A stretch of DNA of 64,000 nucleotides. Origin: Eriocheir sinensis (taxonomy: Eukaryota; Arthropoda; Malacostraca; Decapoda; Varunidae). The stretch covers positions 14,470,518 through 14,534,517 of the forward strand of contig NC_066552.1 in assembly GCF_024679095.1 (NCBI RefSeq). Direction: 5' to 3'. Of the stretch, positions 35,375 to 48,916 are shown one piece after another. The stretch's first letter is position 1. The number at the start of each line of letters is the position of its first letter. The notes under the pieces were generated by a model. It searched no databases, was not told the DNA's origin, and saw only the letters and a list, made by a program, of their open reading frames with translations. Position numbers and translations under genes: made by a program.

Positions 35375-36187
35375 GATCCAGAAACAGCAACCACACATAC
35401 CACATGGGTGGCGAACCACTACATGCTGTGCAAGAGGAAAGAGACCTCGGGGTCACCATCAGCAGTGACTTGAAACAAACAAAACACTGCAACTCCGCCT
35501 GTAAGAAAGCCAATACAGTGCATGGGTTCATAGCGAGGAACTTCGAATACAAGACGCCGGGAGCTATGTTATCCTTGTATAATTCGCTGGTAAGGCCCCA
35601 CCTGGAATACGCCGTGCAATTCTGGTCTGGTCAGGAAAGACATTGAATTACTTGAGAGAGTACAGCGCCGCACCACGAAGATGATACCATCACTGAGGAC
35701 GAAGCCCTATGAAGAACGACTCGAGCGACTCAACCTCTTCACGTTGGAAAAGAGACGACTGCGGGGAGACATGTTACAAGTCTTTAAGTACCTGAACAAG
35801 CTCAGCAACATTGATCACTCCAAACTCTTCACGCTACAAACCAACCTGAGAACAAGAAACAACGGAGAAACACTTCAAGCAAAGCGATGCAATACCGACA
35901 TCGGCAGGAGTTATTTATCGAATAGAGTTGTTCGCCACTGGAACAGCCTTCCTGCAGAAGTGGTTAGCGCAGAGACCATCAACTCCTTCAAGAAACGCAT
36001 TGATCGCCACTTTGCTGCATCGGGAGTGAACTGAACGTTCCCAAGAGTAGGTACACAAGTGCTTTAGTCATTCCCTGCAATCCACTCCTATGGCAAGCGG
36101 ATTGATTAACTCACTGAGCGCAGGCAGCCTAGTTAAGAGCCAACAGGCTTTCTGCTGCCTGCTAGTCCATGTTCCCATGTTTCCATG
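35375..36187 (+). mobile_element. CR1-like LINE (family B), 5'-truncated copy
   Basis: Plus-strand 3' part of ORF2: HAVQEERDLGVTISSDLK, RPHLEYAVQFWS, a frameshift near 35630 with several codons lost, then TLEKRRLRGDMLQVFKYL to SGVN and a stop at 36034. The 3'UTR ends with ccatgttcccatgtttccatgttt (TTTCCATG-type tail). Nucleotide divergence from the copy at 51.6-54.6 kb is high, so it is an older subfamily. Confidence 0.85.
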
Positions 36188-36431
36188 TTTAGTATAGGCC
36201 TTGATGTGTTATCCGTGCGTCTCGCTCTTCCTTCTCCACCCACACATCCTTCTCTATCTGTACAAAAATAGCAGCAATAAAAGCTATGTTCCCATCACTA
36301 GTCGCACGAGGCTGCGTTTTCAGAGGTTTTCAGAGTCGGCGTCAGTGTTCGGGCGTGGGGACACATTCGGGTCATCTGTCATGCATCGGCGGCTGGTGAA
36401 TAGTTCCCGTAGGCTCAGGCGCGGCGAGGGA

Positions 36432-36495
36432 TGGTAAAGTAAAGTTGGCGGCACACGGCATAGCTGCGCGTGGCCTCGGTGCTCAGCGGGTGAAG
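36432..36495 (+). repeat. Dispersed repeat, shared with 45932-46075
   Basis: ggtaaagtaaagttggcggc ... cgtggcctcggtgctca matches the start of the copy at 45932. Possibly the head of another SINE; not classified. Confidence 0.5.
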
Positions 36496-37108
36496 AGGCG
36501 CGGATAAAACACCGTCAGGACGCGGCTTTGGCGGCGAAGACTGTGAGCGAATAAGTTTTTTTTAATAAGATTTTTTTTTTTTAAATAAGTTATTTATTGG
36601 GGGGTTACAAGTGATTTGTGTTTGCTGCACAGAGGTGTTGTGGAGATTCTTTGCATGAACTTTTTGACTTTTTTCTGCTCTTATTTTTATTTGGTTGACT
36701 TATTGTAGCGTATACGAGTGCCAATGCGTTTGAACATATTTGGGGGGAGAAAAGTTTATATTTCCTTTAACATACAAGACTGTTCTTTGCATTCTTAACA
36801 CAAGACACTGATTCACTGGCTGCATGTCGGTACTATTTTTTGCATTTATCTACCTTTGCGTAGCTGATTAAGTTCTAAGTCAGTGTTTTTACTGTGCAGA
36901 AGGTTGTACTTTTTTTGGGGGGGGGTATTTATATTTGATATTTCACAATCAGTTGCTCATTTTTATCACGCCGATCAACAGATTGTCCATCTTGTTGTTG
37001 TTCTCTTCAAGCTGTTTTCCTTTCTTACCCATGTATTGTAGACATGCCATTATATAATAACAATTGTTAGCTCTGATGAACCCTACAACATGGCATTATT
37101 AACAAAGT
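36496..37108. other. No recognisable gene
   Basis: T-rich non-coding DNA; nothing identified. Confidence 0.5.
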
Positions 37109-37230
37109 CAGGTTTTTTTTTTTTTTTTTTCGTCTTGGCCTGTGGCGCCAGTAGGCCTTCATAGCAGGGCCTGATGGTCGGCCCCAGTCCGCTGTGGCAC
37201 AGGCAAGTGTTTATAGTGGCGCCATCTTTA
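37109..37230 (-). mobile_element. SINE 3' fragment
   Basis: A T run followed by ggcctgtggcgccagtaggcc ... ggcaagtgtttatagtggcgcc. It is the reverse complement of the 37895-38014 copy and related to the tail of the SINE at 3823. Confidence 0.7.
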
Positions 37231-37894
37231 CTTTTCAGCATTTTCCATTTTAGACCCCTATTGCATAATATAAATTGTTGGGGGGGGAGGGGGGGGGGTT
37301 GGAGGGTCATGCGACGCCGATCTAGCACAGCTTTTCTGCTATTAATATTTCTTTTATCAATCTGTTGTCCTCTTTCCTACATACGTGTCCTGGCAACTCC
37401 CATTTCTTGATTTAAATTGCCTTTATTATGTCGCATACGGTATATACTTTCATATGTTGTTTTTTCGTTTTGCAGCTTTTCATATTCATTGTAGTAATTC
37501 GCAGCACCCATCTCCGTTCCTCCTAGGGCATTTCTCACATTGCTGTCACATGTCGTGGCGGAGAGAACGACGCGCTGATTGAACACCATCCTCTCTAAGC
37601 ACCGCGGTCGAGTGTCTGGATCTCACTGTGTTACCGTGTTCTCAGGAAACACTCACAAAAGCCTGTACGTCGATTTATTTCCAGTTCGAGTGAGGGACTT
37701 GTTTGTGCTAGTTTGCGTTAATTGTTGGTGTAGATATTCATTTACTGTTTCCAGAGCTTTCTCGTGGATGGCGATTTTGTATTGAACATTGTCGAATATT
37801 CCTTTAGACTTTGCTATGCATTATGTTCAGTGCTACTTGCCCTTATTCCCTGTTCACTTTATAATAGGCTTTTGCTCGCCATTAGTCTCGCAAT
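37231..37894. other. No recognisable gene
   Basis: Mixed-composition DNA with a G run at 37278-37299. Short frames lack motifs. Confidence 0.5.
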
Positions 37895-38014
37895 AAAAGA
37901 ATAGATGGCGCCACTATGAACACTTGCCTGTGCCATGTCGGGCTTGGGCCGACGACCAGGCCCCTGAAGAAAGCCTACCGGCGCTATAGCCTAACACGTA
38001 TAAAAAAAAAAAAA
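37895..38014 (+). mobile_element. SINE 3' fragment with A tail
   Basis: atggcgccactatgaacact, tgcctgtgcc, gaccaggcccctgaagaaagcc and a terminal A run. It is a plus-strand match to 37109-37230. Confidence 0.7.
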
Positions 38015-38195
38015 AATAGCACGACTCAGAATGCAGCCCATCCACCCAGATCACCACGCCAACGCCCGCCAAACCTTACCCACCCACCCACACCAAGCAC
38101 TAACGACCACACACAACCACCTCCCTCAGCCCCACTCCGTCACCCCCACACTCAAGTCAACACGATATCAATCCGCTGCCTTGGTTAATCTTAGG

Positions 38196-38395
38196 CCAAT
38201 ATTCTCCAACACCTTAACACACCCACATTTGGAAAGGCTTTCGTCGAGGTTGTTGTAGGTATTTCCATGGTGGGTACATGAGCCTAGTGATAGTTTGACA
38301 ATGCTCCCAGACCATGAAACAAACTTGCATGAGAACCCGACATATCTCCTTTGTTGCTTAATTAAGAAACATTTATTGGGAGAGCCGAAAGCGTC
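38196..38395 (+). repeat. Dispersed ~180-bp repeat, copy 1
   Basis: Shared blocks: attctccaaca, cacacccacatttgg, aaggctttcgtcgaggttg, gtaggtatttccatgg, gagcctagtgatagtttgac, catgagaacccgac and ctcctttgttg. Other copies lie at 47318, 51010 (minus), 59612 (minus) and 63630. Class unknown. Confidence 0.75.
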
Positions 38396-39139
38396 TGTGA
38401 ACACGAGCCTCAGTAAGCCCCAACCCACGCACCTCACGCCGTTACTTATCTCCTTCACTCACAACCTTCTCTGCAGCAGCCACACTAACTTTATACGTCG
38501 CCTCGGCCTCACCTCGACGTCCTGAAACACTGCCGCCAAGAAATAAAAGCAAATCACCGAGAAAAATAGATATTGCTGAATCCCCTCTCGTGAATGTCTG
38601 GCGAAGTAAGGAAGGCAGGAAGGTCGTCAGGTGTTCCATATTAGAGTTTCCGTGATTGTCCCGTGAGTAAGTGAGGACAGGTGAGTAGGAGTTCATGAAG
38701 GTGTAGGGAGAAATAGGGGAGGTAGGGAGGAGAGGGAGGGGAGAGATGGAGGCCTGGTGGAAGTGGTGACGGGGAAGAAATAAGGGGAGTACATAAGGGA
38801 GAGGAAATGGGTGGTGGTGATGTTGGGAGGGAAAGAAATGTAAAGGAAGGGGGAAAGAGGGATTATATAGAGTTTGTGTGGGTATTGGTGATGGTGGAGA
38901 GGAATGGAGGAGAGGGAGAGAAAGAGAGACAGAAAGGAGAGTTGGCAGTGGTGTTAGTGGTGGTGATTTTGGTGAAGAAAAAACGGAGAATGAGACAGTA
39001 CTGGTGGTGGATGTGGTGGTGATTGCAGTGGAAGAAGGTGGATGAGGGAGAGAAGAGCAACGCGGGTGATTGCGGATATAGAGAGACAGTGGTGATGAAG
39101 AGAGGTCTGAGAGTGGTGCTGGTGGTGGTTGTTGCTGTT
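38396..39139. other. Purine-rich non-coding stretch
   Basis: G/A-rich with GGT runs (38940-39140). No gene recognised. Confidence 0.5.
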
Positions 39140-39816
39140 AATATTGCCTCTTTGAGGTAAGAGACACGGGTTAACCTATGAGCCCGTCAGTGTAGAGCAG
39201 TAAATCATGGGAACTCAGCGCGGTGGAGGATAATTTTTGCAGAGGGCAAGAAGTGACTCAGTCCTCGACGAGGCGACGACTGTTGCAGCTTTTTCTGTAT
39301 CTGATGCATTTTGGTCTTGAGGGTAATTGTGGAGATGCTGCGTGACTGGGCATCAGAGCAGATAGTGGAGAAGAGGTTCAGGGTCCTCCTCAAGACAGTG
39401 CTCACAAGGCTCAGGGCGGTCATAAATTTGTGATGCACACAGAAATCCGAGCCGCAGCCTGTGTAAGTGGTGGACAAGGTGCGGAGCTGTCCTGGGAGGG
39501 AGGACTAAAGGCTCTTGTTTGGTGGCTGTTGTGTAGTAAGTGGCGGAACGAGAGCATGTGGCAACGTGATCCCTCACGTCAAGTGAGATGGACCGAAAGG
39601 CTGCTGCATGGACCTGATATTTTATCTGAGCCAGACTGAGATGAGTGGTGATATCTGGATCTGTGCGCTGAGTTGCACTACGAGCGGCACTATCAGCCCT
39701 CTCACTACCCAAGATGCCCACATGGCCAGACACCAGTGTAGCTTGATAGTGTTGTTTGCCATCTCTTTTTGGATGGAGGCAAGGAGATGCACGTTATCTG
39801 CAAAGTTTGTTTGTCT
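39140..39816 (-). mobile_element. LINE with RNase H: C-terminal part
   Basis: From 39816 downward: QTNFADNVHLLASIQKEMA, then HW(C), then a block with GHVGILGSERADSAAR, the end of the RNase H domain, and a C-terminal CEHC...H zinc knuckle. A frameshift lies near 39730. It continues the RNase H N-terminal part at 44419-44745. RNase H after RT points to the I/jockey/R1 group of LINEs. The last bases (39813-39816, gtct) are the left target duplication of the LTR element. Confidence 0.83.
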
Positions 39817-40406
39817 TGTAATGTGTATATTATAATGTACATGTGTATGTATGACTGTACGTGTGGCGACACCCGGTCGGTGTCGCACAACAGGATGTCT
39901 AACAACACGTCGTGCTTTTGGCCGTGGGAAGCTGTGATGAACTGACACTAGGATCAGCAAATGATGTCTTTCATCAACAGTCATCAACCGGAAGCCCCAC
40001 CCTTCCGGACGCACTACAAGCAAATAAAACAGGCGAACAACGCAGAGAAGGGGAGAGAAGACGGGTGACGGGCAGGCGAGCGGTGCTCTGCCGCCCCGCG
40101 CCCTGCAGCGGTGTGGCTGTCTCTGATTTCGTGCGTCTCGCTCACGTAAACTGTAAACCTTATGTAGTACAACTGTTAATATAGTTAAAATACATTTGGT
40201 ATTTGTATTAACCTGAGAGAGAGAACTAAAGTGAACTAAAGTGAACTTATAACGGCTACCGCTCGGCCACACATCACTTAACTAAAAAGGCTATTGTGTT
40301 ATCTCACCTTACTACAATCAACTTGTGAAAGCAGGCAACGGTATACCGGACCTCAAGTGAGATAACAGTTCGCGCCTTAATCAAAAACACTTAAAAATCG
40401 CTAACA
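39817..40406 (+). repeat. 5' LTR, 590 bp
   Basis: Begins tgtaatgtgtatattataat and ends gctaaca. Matches 43830-44418 with only a handful of differences (for example tgatgt/tgatga, gttcgcgcc/gatcgcgcc), so insertion is fairly recent. 'agtgaactaaagtgaact' tandem bits lie near 40230. Confidence 0.92.
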
Positions 40407-41493
40407 AAAATGGTGAACAGCGGTTTACGGACCTCTCCGAAGTGTTCTATAGGTGTTATTTCTAATATAACATAACAAAATGCATGGTGGCTGGTGGCCG
40501 CCTCGTTGTTAACCACGTAAAAAAAAAGTAACGCTCAAAAGTTATTAACATAAATGATGTGCAGCGTGGTTACGAACTACTCCGAATTGTTATATCTCTC
40601 TCTCAAACGTAGCTTCAGTGACAGTGTGTGGGGGCAGTGAACGGTATCGGACACAGCAAGCATACGCTGACGTCAGCGCGCGGCTTTTCCTGCCCCAGTG
40701 AGTCGAGTCAGCACACAGCCGCACCCGAGAGCACACCCCGCCCCGCCCCGCACCTCCACACAGCCTGCGCGCCCCGCCTCTCACCTCCACACAACCAAGT
40801 TTCCTTGGAGGTGTCCAGGCATTTGTTTCTTCCTACGACACAACTCGTCGTAGGTGCGCACTTATCTTCGCCAGGCAACTCGGACCTTTGAGGGTGACTG
40901 TTGGGCGTATTTTGTCTGCCCGCCGCCTCTCCCACCACCGCTACCAGACGGGGGACGGCAGACCCTGCCACCCCTGCAGCCCTGCCCTTGCCACCGGCGA
41001 GGCGAAGGACGCGAGCGTGCTGAGTAGTGGGGCATCGAGTTGCTGTCTTCAAGGTTTTTAACACATTCTAGCTGACACTACATACGGTTTCAGTAATTAC
41101 ACCACTTGTAACATTATTTCAGGTGAATTACTATTATTATGTTCACGTGTTTAGGCGTGTGGGGGCGTATCTAATCTATTAGATTTTTCAGCTGTTGATT
41201 TTTCTGGCGTGTGGATGTTTAATATTTTTCTTGAGTAACATGGTTACGCATTTTATGTATAATCATTCATTTTCTTTTCTCCTTTCTTTTGTTTTTTATT
41301 GCACTGTGGAGAAGTTATGTCTTGCTAAGCCTCACTCATTATTCTTTTTCCTCTTTTATTATGCATTTTAAAAGCATAGGGGAGGAGTGAGCATATACTT
41401 AGCGGTGAATGATTATTACTTTACTTATTTTTGCAGCAATATTTTTTTTCTTTTACCATTTTACTCCTCATTTTACTAGTAACTCTTTTTAAT

Positions 41494-42242
41494 GGCAGAG
41501 AAACCTGACCAGAGGACTATGAGGGGTGGGTAGAGATAAAGAACAGTGCCGTCAAGGATAACGGTAACTGTTCTCATGTAAGGAGTGTAGCAGTCTTCAA
41601 AGGGTGCTTGCTCCTCCTACGCTGCATGTGCAACCAAGAGGTATTTACTTACCTTACTAATCCCACAATGGCTTCTGCCTCTAATCACCCACTAACAGCA
41701 ACAGCAGTTAGGCCTTTCGCAGGGTAGCAAGGGAGGCAGATTATTCGGCCAGGGACTTCTTGTTTCAAAGTGAGATTGTCATGGACATTTCATTCGTGTC
41801 AAATCCGAGAGATAAAATATCTCTCAGCCGCTCGAAGGTCAATCCCGGGAACGGGCGCAGGGCCCTCATAAACAGGAGCGCGTTCACTGGACGGAAGGAT
41901 TATGATGCGTTTCGGTCACTTTTTCTTGAAACATTTGGGGAAGATGGGCAACACAGCCTCATAAAGGGTGTATATTTTGCTGTGGACACTGTGCAAACGA
42001 GTGGCCTTTTTAATAGGCAAGTGGACGCCTATAAGCTATCTACTGATTTGATCTCGTGTTTTAAACAGGGAAACTAGACAGATGGAGAAACCATTTCTGT
42101 AGCTAATGCTAGATTATTACTAGAGTTCCTTGTGTACATGATTGTCCTTAAAGTTCCTCTTCGAAGGAGTGCAGTATCCATGAGCTACAGCCCCACTGGC
42201 AACCTACACGGTTTTATCAGCCAACTTTTATGGCATTTAAAA
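41494..42242 (+). pseudogene. Gag-like remnant of the LTR element
   Basis: A decayed frame starts at an ATG near 41494, with a frameshift within 25 codons and a stop near 41728. The longest open piece is 41760-42077, containing DAFRSLFLETFGEDGQHSLI, a stop at 42075-42077, then the same frame to a stop at 42240-42242 through LLEFLVYMIVLKVPLRRS. Size, helix-rich composition and position after the leader suggest Gag; no zinc knuckle is seen. I am moderately sure it is Gag and not sure of the family. Confidence 0.5.
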
Positions 42243-43829
42243 TAATTTTGGGTCCTTTTTGAAGCTTCGTTTCCCGTCGACACGTTCGTCGGGGAGGGGG
42301 GCCTTCGCGACCCTCTGACCTAAACCTTTTTGGGTGTCACCAGCGGTAATCAAAAATTCCTTGGTGTGTTCTTTTACCAGTGGTTTAGGCAGAAATAGTC
42401 AGATAAATTGGTGGTTGGAAATTTCAGCTTTACGATTTTTTTTTGCACAGAATGGTGCATAGTGATCGTCTCCAAAGACTAGCGCCGGCTTGAGGTTCAG
42501 CCTGACGCTGCTTTGTGTATCTTTCCACCACACGACTATAACCTGCATCCTCGCATCTACTAATTTATGTTTGGTTCCTAAGCTTTTGCCTGCATCTTTT
42601 TCATGCGAGAAGGGGAGTGCTTGAGTAATACTTTTCACTCTAACCCACTATTTTCTTTTATTGCTGAGTTGATGCAAGGCAGTCAGTCTTCTTAATTCAA
42701 TTGGAGCCGTAATAACCGAGGGTGTAGACTAACATAGGGATAGGTACAATTTATCCTTGAACCTCATGTGCTTCTGCTTAAAACAGACTTTTTCTCTGCA
42801 ATGACAGACTTAACTTGAGCAGATGCTGTCCCTAACTTTTATCGTAACCAGCGTGTGAATATCTGTAAGCTTTGGAAGTAAGCAGACAAGTCTTACTTAC
42901 CCTTACTTGACATACCACTGTTACCCGTTACGGGAATTATTTTTGGCGTCAAAGATGTCAGTCATCCACGTTCGTTACGATCGAGGGATAGGTGGAAATT
43001 TGTCTTTGTCATTTGATGTTTATTAATGCTGGAATTACTTTAATCAATTATGCTGGAATTATATATTTCTGTGTGATTTGTTATAACAGTGACTTCACAA
43101 CTTAGTGACAGGATTTTCTTTTATAGTACTGTAGACCTGTAAAACGGAGTATTAGGAGTTAGTGGTGCTGACTGCCGATGCTTCTAAGGTTCTCCAGACT
43201 TGTCCTTGTTATCACATTGTAATTAATAGGAGACTCTACGGATAACATTACCTCTTTTCACACAACCTTATCTATTGTTGTAAACCCCACCCGTCTCGAA
43301 GGCGTGCCGAGGGTAACGACACTGGCAATTAATTGTCACGCAACGGATGAGCGTTTCTCTGCGACAGTTTTGTGTCCAGGTGTGACTCGAAGGTTCAGTG
43401 TGCAGCAGATCTTCTTCAAGGATTGTTCCTTTTTCTTTTTACTATTCCAAATAGCTCCATTACCATGTATCCTAATGACAGTTTAGTCAATTTAATTTTA
43501 CTAGGATGTATCATGTAAATCATTTTTCGAGCTATTATTTTGTTTTCTCGGAATAGTACTGAGCTTCCATGTCCACGACTCTTACCAAGTTTACCTCGCC
43601 CTGTATGTACTTTGCCCATTTCTTGTTACTTCCATGATTATTTTTATTATCATTGGCATTTCCCGATGCTGTATCGTTAGGCGGGCTCTGACTTGTATAT
43701 ATATTTTTTTTTAAGCAATAACAGGACCTCGTTTAACTAGTACACATTGTGCGACTGTAACATGGGTAGGTACACTGCTTTTAAAGGTCGGGTGAGTCGC
43801 GAGGTCGCGACTTTTAGAGAACCGAGCGA
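42243..43829. other. Non-coding internal region of the LTR element
   Basis: No pol motifs, repeats or RNA genes recognised. Short frames (42399-42638 minus, 43304-43486 plus) have no support. Confidence 0.6.
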
Positions 43830-44418
43830 TGTAATGTGTATATTATAATGTACATGTGTATGTATGACTGTACGTGTGGCGACACCCGGTCGGTGTCGCA
43901 CAACAGGATGTCTAACAACACGTCGTGCTTTTGGCCGTGGGAAGCTGTGATGAACTGACACTAGGATCAGCAAATGATGACTTTCATCAACAGTCATCAA
44001 CCGGAAGCCCCACCCTTCCGGACGCACTACAAGCAAATAAAACAGGCGAACAACGCAGAGAAGGGGAGAGAAGACGGGTGACGGGCAGGCGAGCGGTGCT
44101 CTGCCGCCCCGCGCCCTGCAGCGGTGTGGCTGTCTCTGATTTCGTGCGTCTCGCTCACGTAAACTGTAAACCTTATGTAGTACAACTGTTAATATAGTTA
44201 AAATACATTTGGTATTTGTATTAACCTGAGAGAGAGAACTAAAGTGAACTTAAGTGAACTTATAACGGCTACCGCTCGGCCACACATCACTTAACTAAAA
44301 AGGCTATTGTGTTATCTCACCTTACTACAATCAGCTTGTGAAAGCAGGCAACGGTATACCGGACCTCAAGTGAGATAACAGATCGCGCCTTAATCAAAAA
44401 CACAAAAAACAGCTAACA
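43830..44418 (+). repeat. 3' LTR, 589 bp
   Basis: Nearly identical to the 5' LTR and followed by gtct (44419-44422), which matches 39813-39816. The sequence just upstream (agagaaccgagcga) is only a weak polypurine tract. Confidence 0.92.
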
Positions 44419-44745
44419 GTCTGAGTGCTTTCAAGGCAGAGAGTGAGTCGCTGTGCAGCACAGTAGTGGTGTCGTGTGTGGTGTTGGCGTGCCGATGGGC
44501 TTGGTGAATTGCTATGAGCTCAGCCTGGAAGATGGACGTGCCCGTGCTGAGCCTGAAGGCATGCGTGTGGTTGCCGCACACAAACGCAGCTCCAGCAGCA
44601 CCCTTCTAATCTACTGAACCATCAGTGTAATAGTGTAAGGAATGAAAGATGGAGAGGCTAGCAGTCTGCTCAAGGCTCTCTTGGTGGAGAAGGACTGCGA
44701 ATGCTGCCCTTGGGTGACGGCTGCGTGGCAGGATGAACTCACAAA
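44419..44745 (-). mobile_element. LINE with RNase H: N-terminal RNase H part
   Basis: Minus-strand: a TDGS-like start of RNase H near 44610 (disrupted), then GNHTHAFRLSTGTSIFQAEL (Glu of the active site), TTVLHSDSLSALKAL (catalytic Asp) up to the LTR element insertion point. Upstream codons fade into the minisatellite at 44745. Confidence 0.82.
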
Positions 44746-45675
44746 GTGGAGGGGCACAAGGAGGGCCAGTGTTGGCAGGAGTACAGGCGGTGGTGAGGGC
44801 AGGAGTAGAGGCGGTGGTGAGGGCAGGAGCAGGGCCAGTGGCGGCAGAGGTAGAGCCGGTGGTGAGGGCAGGAGTAGAGGCGGAGGCGGGGGCAGGAGCA
44901 GGGCCAGTGGCGGCAGGAGTAGAGGGGGTGGTGAGGGCAGGAGTAGAGGCGGTGGCGGGAGCAGGAGTAGAGGCGGTGGCGGGGGCAGGAGGAGAGGCAG
45001 TGGCAGGGCAGGTGTAGAGGGGGTGGCGGGGGCAGGAGTAGAGGCGGTGGCGGGGGCAGGAGTAGAGGCGGTGGCAGGGCAGGAGTAGACGCAGTGGCAG
45101 GGGCAGGAGAGGCGGTGGCGGGGGCAGGAGTTGGGGCGGTGGTGAGGGCAGGAGTAGAGGCGGTGGTGAGGGCAGGAGCAGAGGCGGTGGTGAGGGCAGG
45201 AGTAGAGGCGATGGCGGGGGCAGGAGTAGAGGCGGTGGTGAGGGCAGGAGTAGAGGCGGTGGTGAGGGCAGGAGTAGAGGCGGGGGTGAGGACAGGAGTA
45301 TAGGCGGTGGTGAGGGCAGGAGTAGAGGCGGGGGTGAGGACAGGAGTATAGGCGGTGGTGAGGGCAGGAGTAGAGGCGGTGGCGGGGGCAGGAGTAGAGG
45401 CGGTAGTGAGGGCAGGAGTAGAGGCGGTGGCGAGGGCAGGGGTAGAGGCGGTGGTGAGGGCAGGGGTAGAGGCGGTGGCGGGGGCAGGAGTAGAGGCAGT
45501 GGCGGCGGTTGGAGTAGAGGCGGTGTCGGGGGCAGGAGTAGAGGCGGTGGCGGGGGCAGAAGTAGAGGCAGTGGCGGGGGTTGGAGTAGAGGCGGTGTCG
45601 GGGGCAGGAGTAGAGGCGGTGGCGGGGGCAGGAGTAGAGGCGGTGTCGGGGGCAGGAGTAGAGGCGGGTGGCGGG
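44745..45675. repeat. 24-bp GC-rich minisatellite
   Basis: Units of gcaggagtagaggcggtggyggggg type repeat about 38 times. The unit is a multiple of three, so it yields Gly/Arg/Ser- or Ala/Val/Gly/Glu-rich frames that imitate proteins. It abuts the LINE fragment. Confidence 0.93.
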
Positions 45676-46435
<760 letters not shown>

Positions 46436-46710
46436 ACATCATATTTTTCCTAAAAAACAAATTGATATAGTGTAGATAATACCTAATAAAACATAAGAAC
46501 AAATATATTTTTCTTTACCCCATTAGTAAATCATTTTACAATGAAAAAAAATAAGTGAAGGCTGGATAGGGTGCTGTGGCAGGTACTTCAAAAATAGTTA
46601 AGCTACCCCTGAAAGGTGACGTTTTTGGTGGGCTGCAATAGATGGCGTTACTTCCGCACGCCCGAGGAATTTCTACATACCACTATCTCTTCGTATATAG
46701 TCTCTTTGGT

Positions 46711-46832
46711 GTTCATTCACATCGGCATTTGTTTACTCAAGTCAGACTCGCCGCTCACGCACAGCCCCAAGGCCACGGCTTGAGGTGAGCGGCGAGTCTG
46801 ACTTGAGTAAACAAAAGCTGATGGGCATGAAC
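46711..46832. repeat. Inverted repeat with 48-bp arms
   Basis: The inner 31 bp of each arm (tttgtttactcaagtcagac ... gccgctcac and its complement at 46785-46815) are perfect. The outer 17 bp have about five mismatches. The loop is 26 nt (46759-46784) and GC-rich. Strong hairpin potential; no coding. Confidence 0.92.
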
Positions 46833-47317
46833 GCCGTCACGGCACGGCTTATGATCGGTGGCGATTTTGAGCCTATGTATATTTTTACCTCGGGACGTAC
46901 GCTACACCATCAAAAGCAGAAAAGCATGCAGATTTAGGATCTGTGCTTAAAAAAGTGATGCGACAAAAACCAGCTGAGTACTAAGGAGTTGAAGGGAAAT
47001 ATGTGCAAGAAAATATTTATTCCCTACTTCATTTAACTCTGATTTTCGTATGTGTAATTTTACATTATTGTTACAATTTTATACTATTGTGATGTAGAGT
47101 TTTCTCAGGAAGATGATGGTGGTCTCAGTTTTTTGTAAAAATGAATGTTGAGGTCAGGAAACAGGGTGGGAGTGAGGTGTGTGAAGTCGTCGGTTTGGGC
47201 AGACAACGAGGACGTGGCGGGGCCGAGCATGAAGGCTATAGGAGTTGCCAACGAGTGATTTCCTCCTGCCTGTATGACGATTTCTTCTCTATACTTGCCT
47301 TGCCTTACAATCATATC
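46833..47317. other. No recognisable gene
   Basis: Mixed DNA after the hairpin; nothing identified. Confidence 0.5.
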
Positions 47318-47745
47318 TTCAAACATTTCGGGGCTGGCACACCCACGTTTGGTAGAGCCTGGGGGTGGAATGACAAGGCTTCTGTACCAAGAATGTGAAG
47401 ATAACTTATGAAAACCCGACTTGTCTCCTTTGTGGCCTTTGTACATTGTTGTAAAATAATAATGAATGAAGTGTGTGAGACAGTCAAATTAGGAACGCAG
47501 AGAGGAGGTGCCCGTGTTCTCAAACATCTGGTAAGGCTTTTGTAGGGGTTGTGTAAGTATTTCCATGGGTAATTTTATGACCATAGTGAGAGTCTGACAA
47601 GGCTTCTGCACCATGAATGTGAAATAACTCACATGACAACCCGAATCATACCCTTTATGACCTTTAGAAACTGTTGTAAGGGAATGCGAATAAGTGTCGG
47701 AGAAAACGGGTAGTGTTCGTATTTCCATGGGGAGCTTGAAACCAT
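47318..47745 (+). repeat. Dispersed ~180-bp repeat, copy 2 (two units)
   Basis: Two diverged units in tandem: catttcggggctggcacacc ... ctcctttgtggcctttgtac, then ttctcaaacatctggtaagg ... gtatttccatgggtaatttt ... gacctttagaaactgttgta. Confidence 0.72.
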
Positions 47746-47849
47746 CGTCGGAGTAAGTTCATACAACATCAAATGAATTGACAGACGAATAATTGTGAAC
47801 TAATTAAAAAAAAAAAGCAAATGAGTAAGATTATAATATATAAAGATGG

Positions 47850-48916
<1,067 letters not shown>

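Larger units (their letters stand above)
39817..44418 (+). mobile_element. LTR retrotransposon without pol, 4.6 kb
   Basis: Two near-identical LTRs (39817-40406 and 43830-44418) bound 3.4 kb of internal sequence, flanked by a 4-bp duplication gtct. Excising it with one gtct makes the host LINE read ALKALRQTNFADNVHLL in frame, which fixes both ends. The LTRs begin TG and end CA. The internal region has a CpG-rich leader (40600-41000) and a decayed gag-like frame, but no protease, RT, RNase H or integrase motif. It is therefore a non-autonomous or internally deleted element of the gypsy/BEL type (class uncertain). Confidence 0.88.

Noticed and set aside
39622..40272. 216-codon minus ORF crossing the 5' LTR and ORF pairs in both LTRs
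   Set aside because: They cross the LINE/LTR junction or repeat identically in the two LTRs, so they are not genes.
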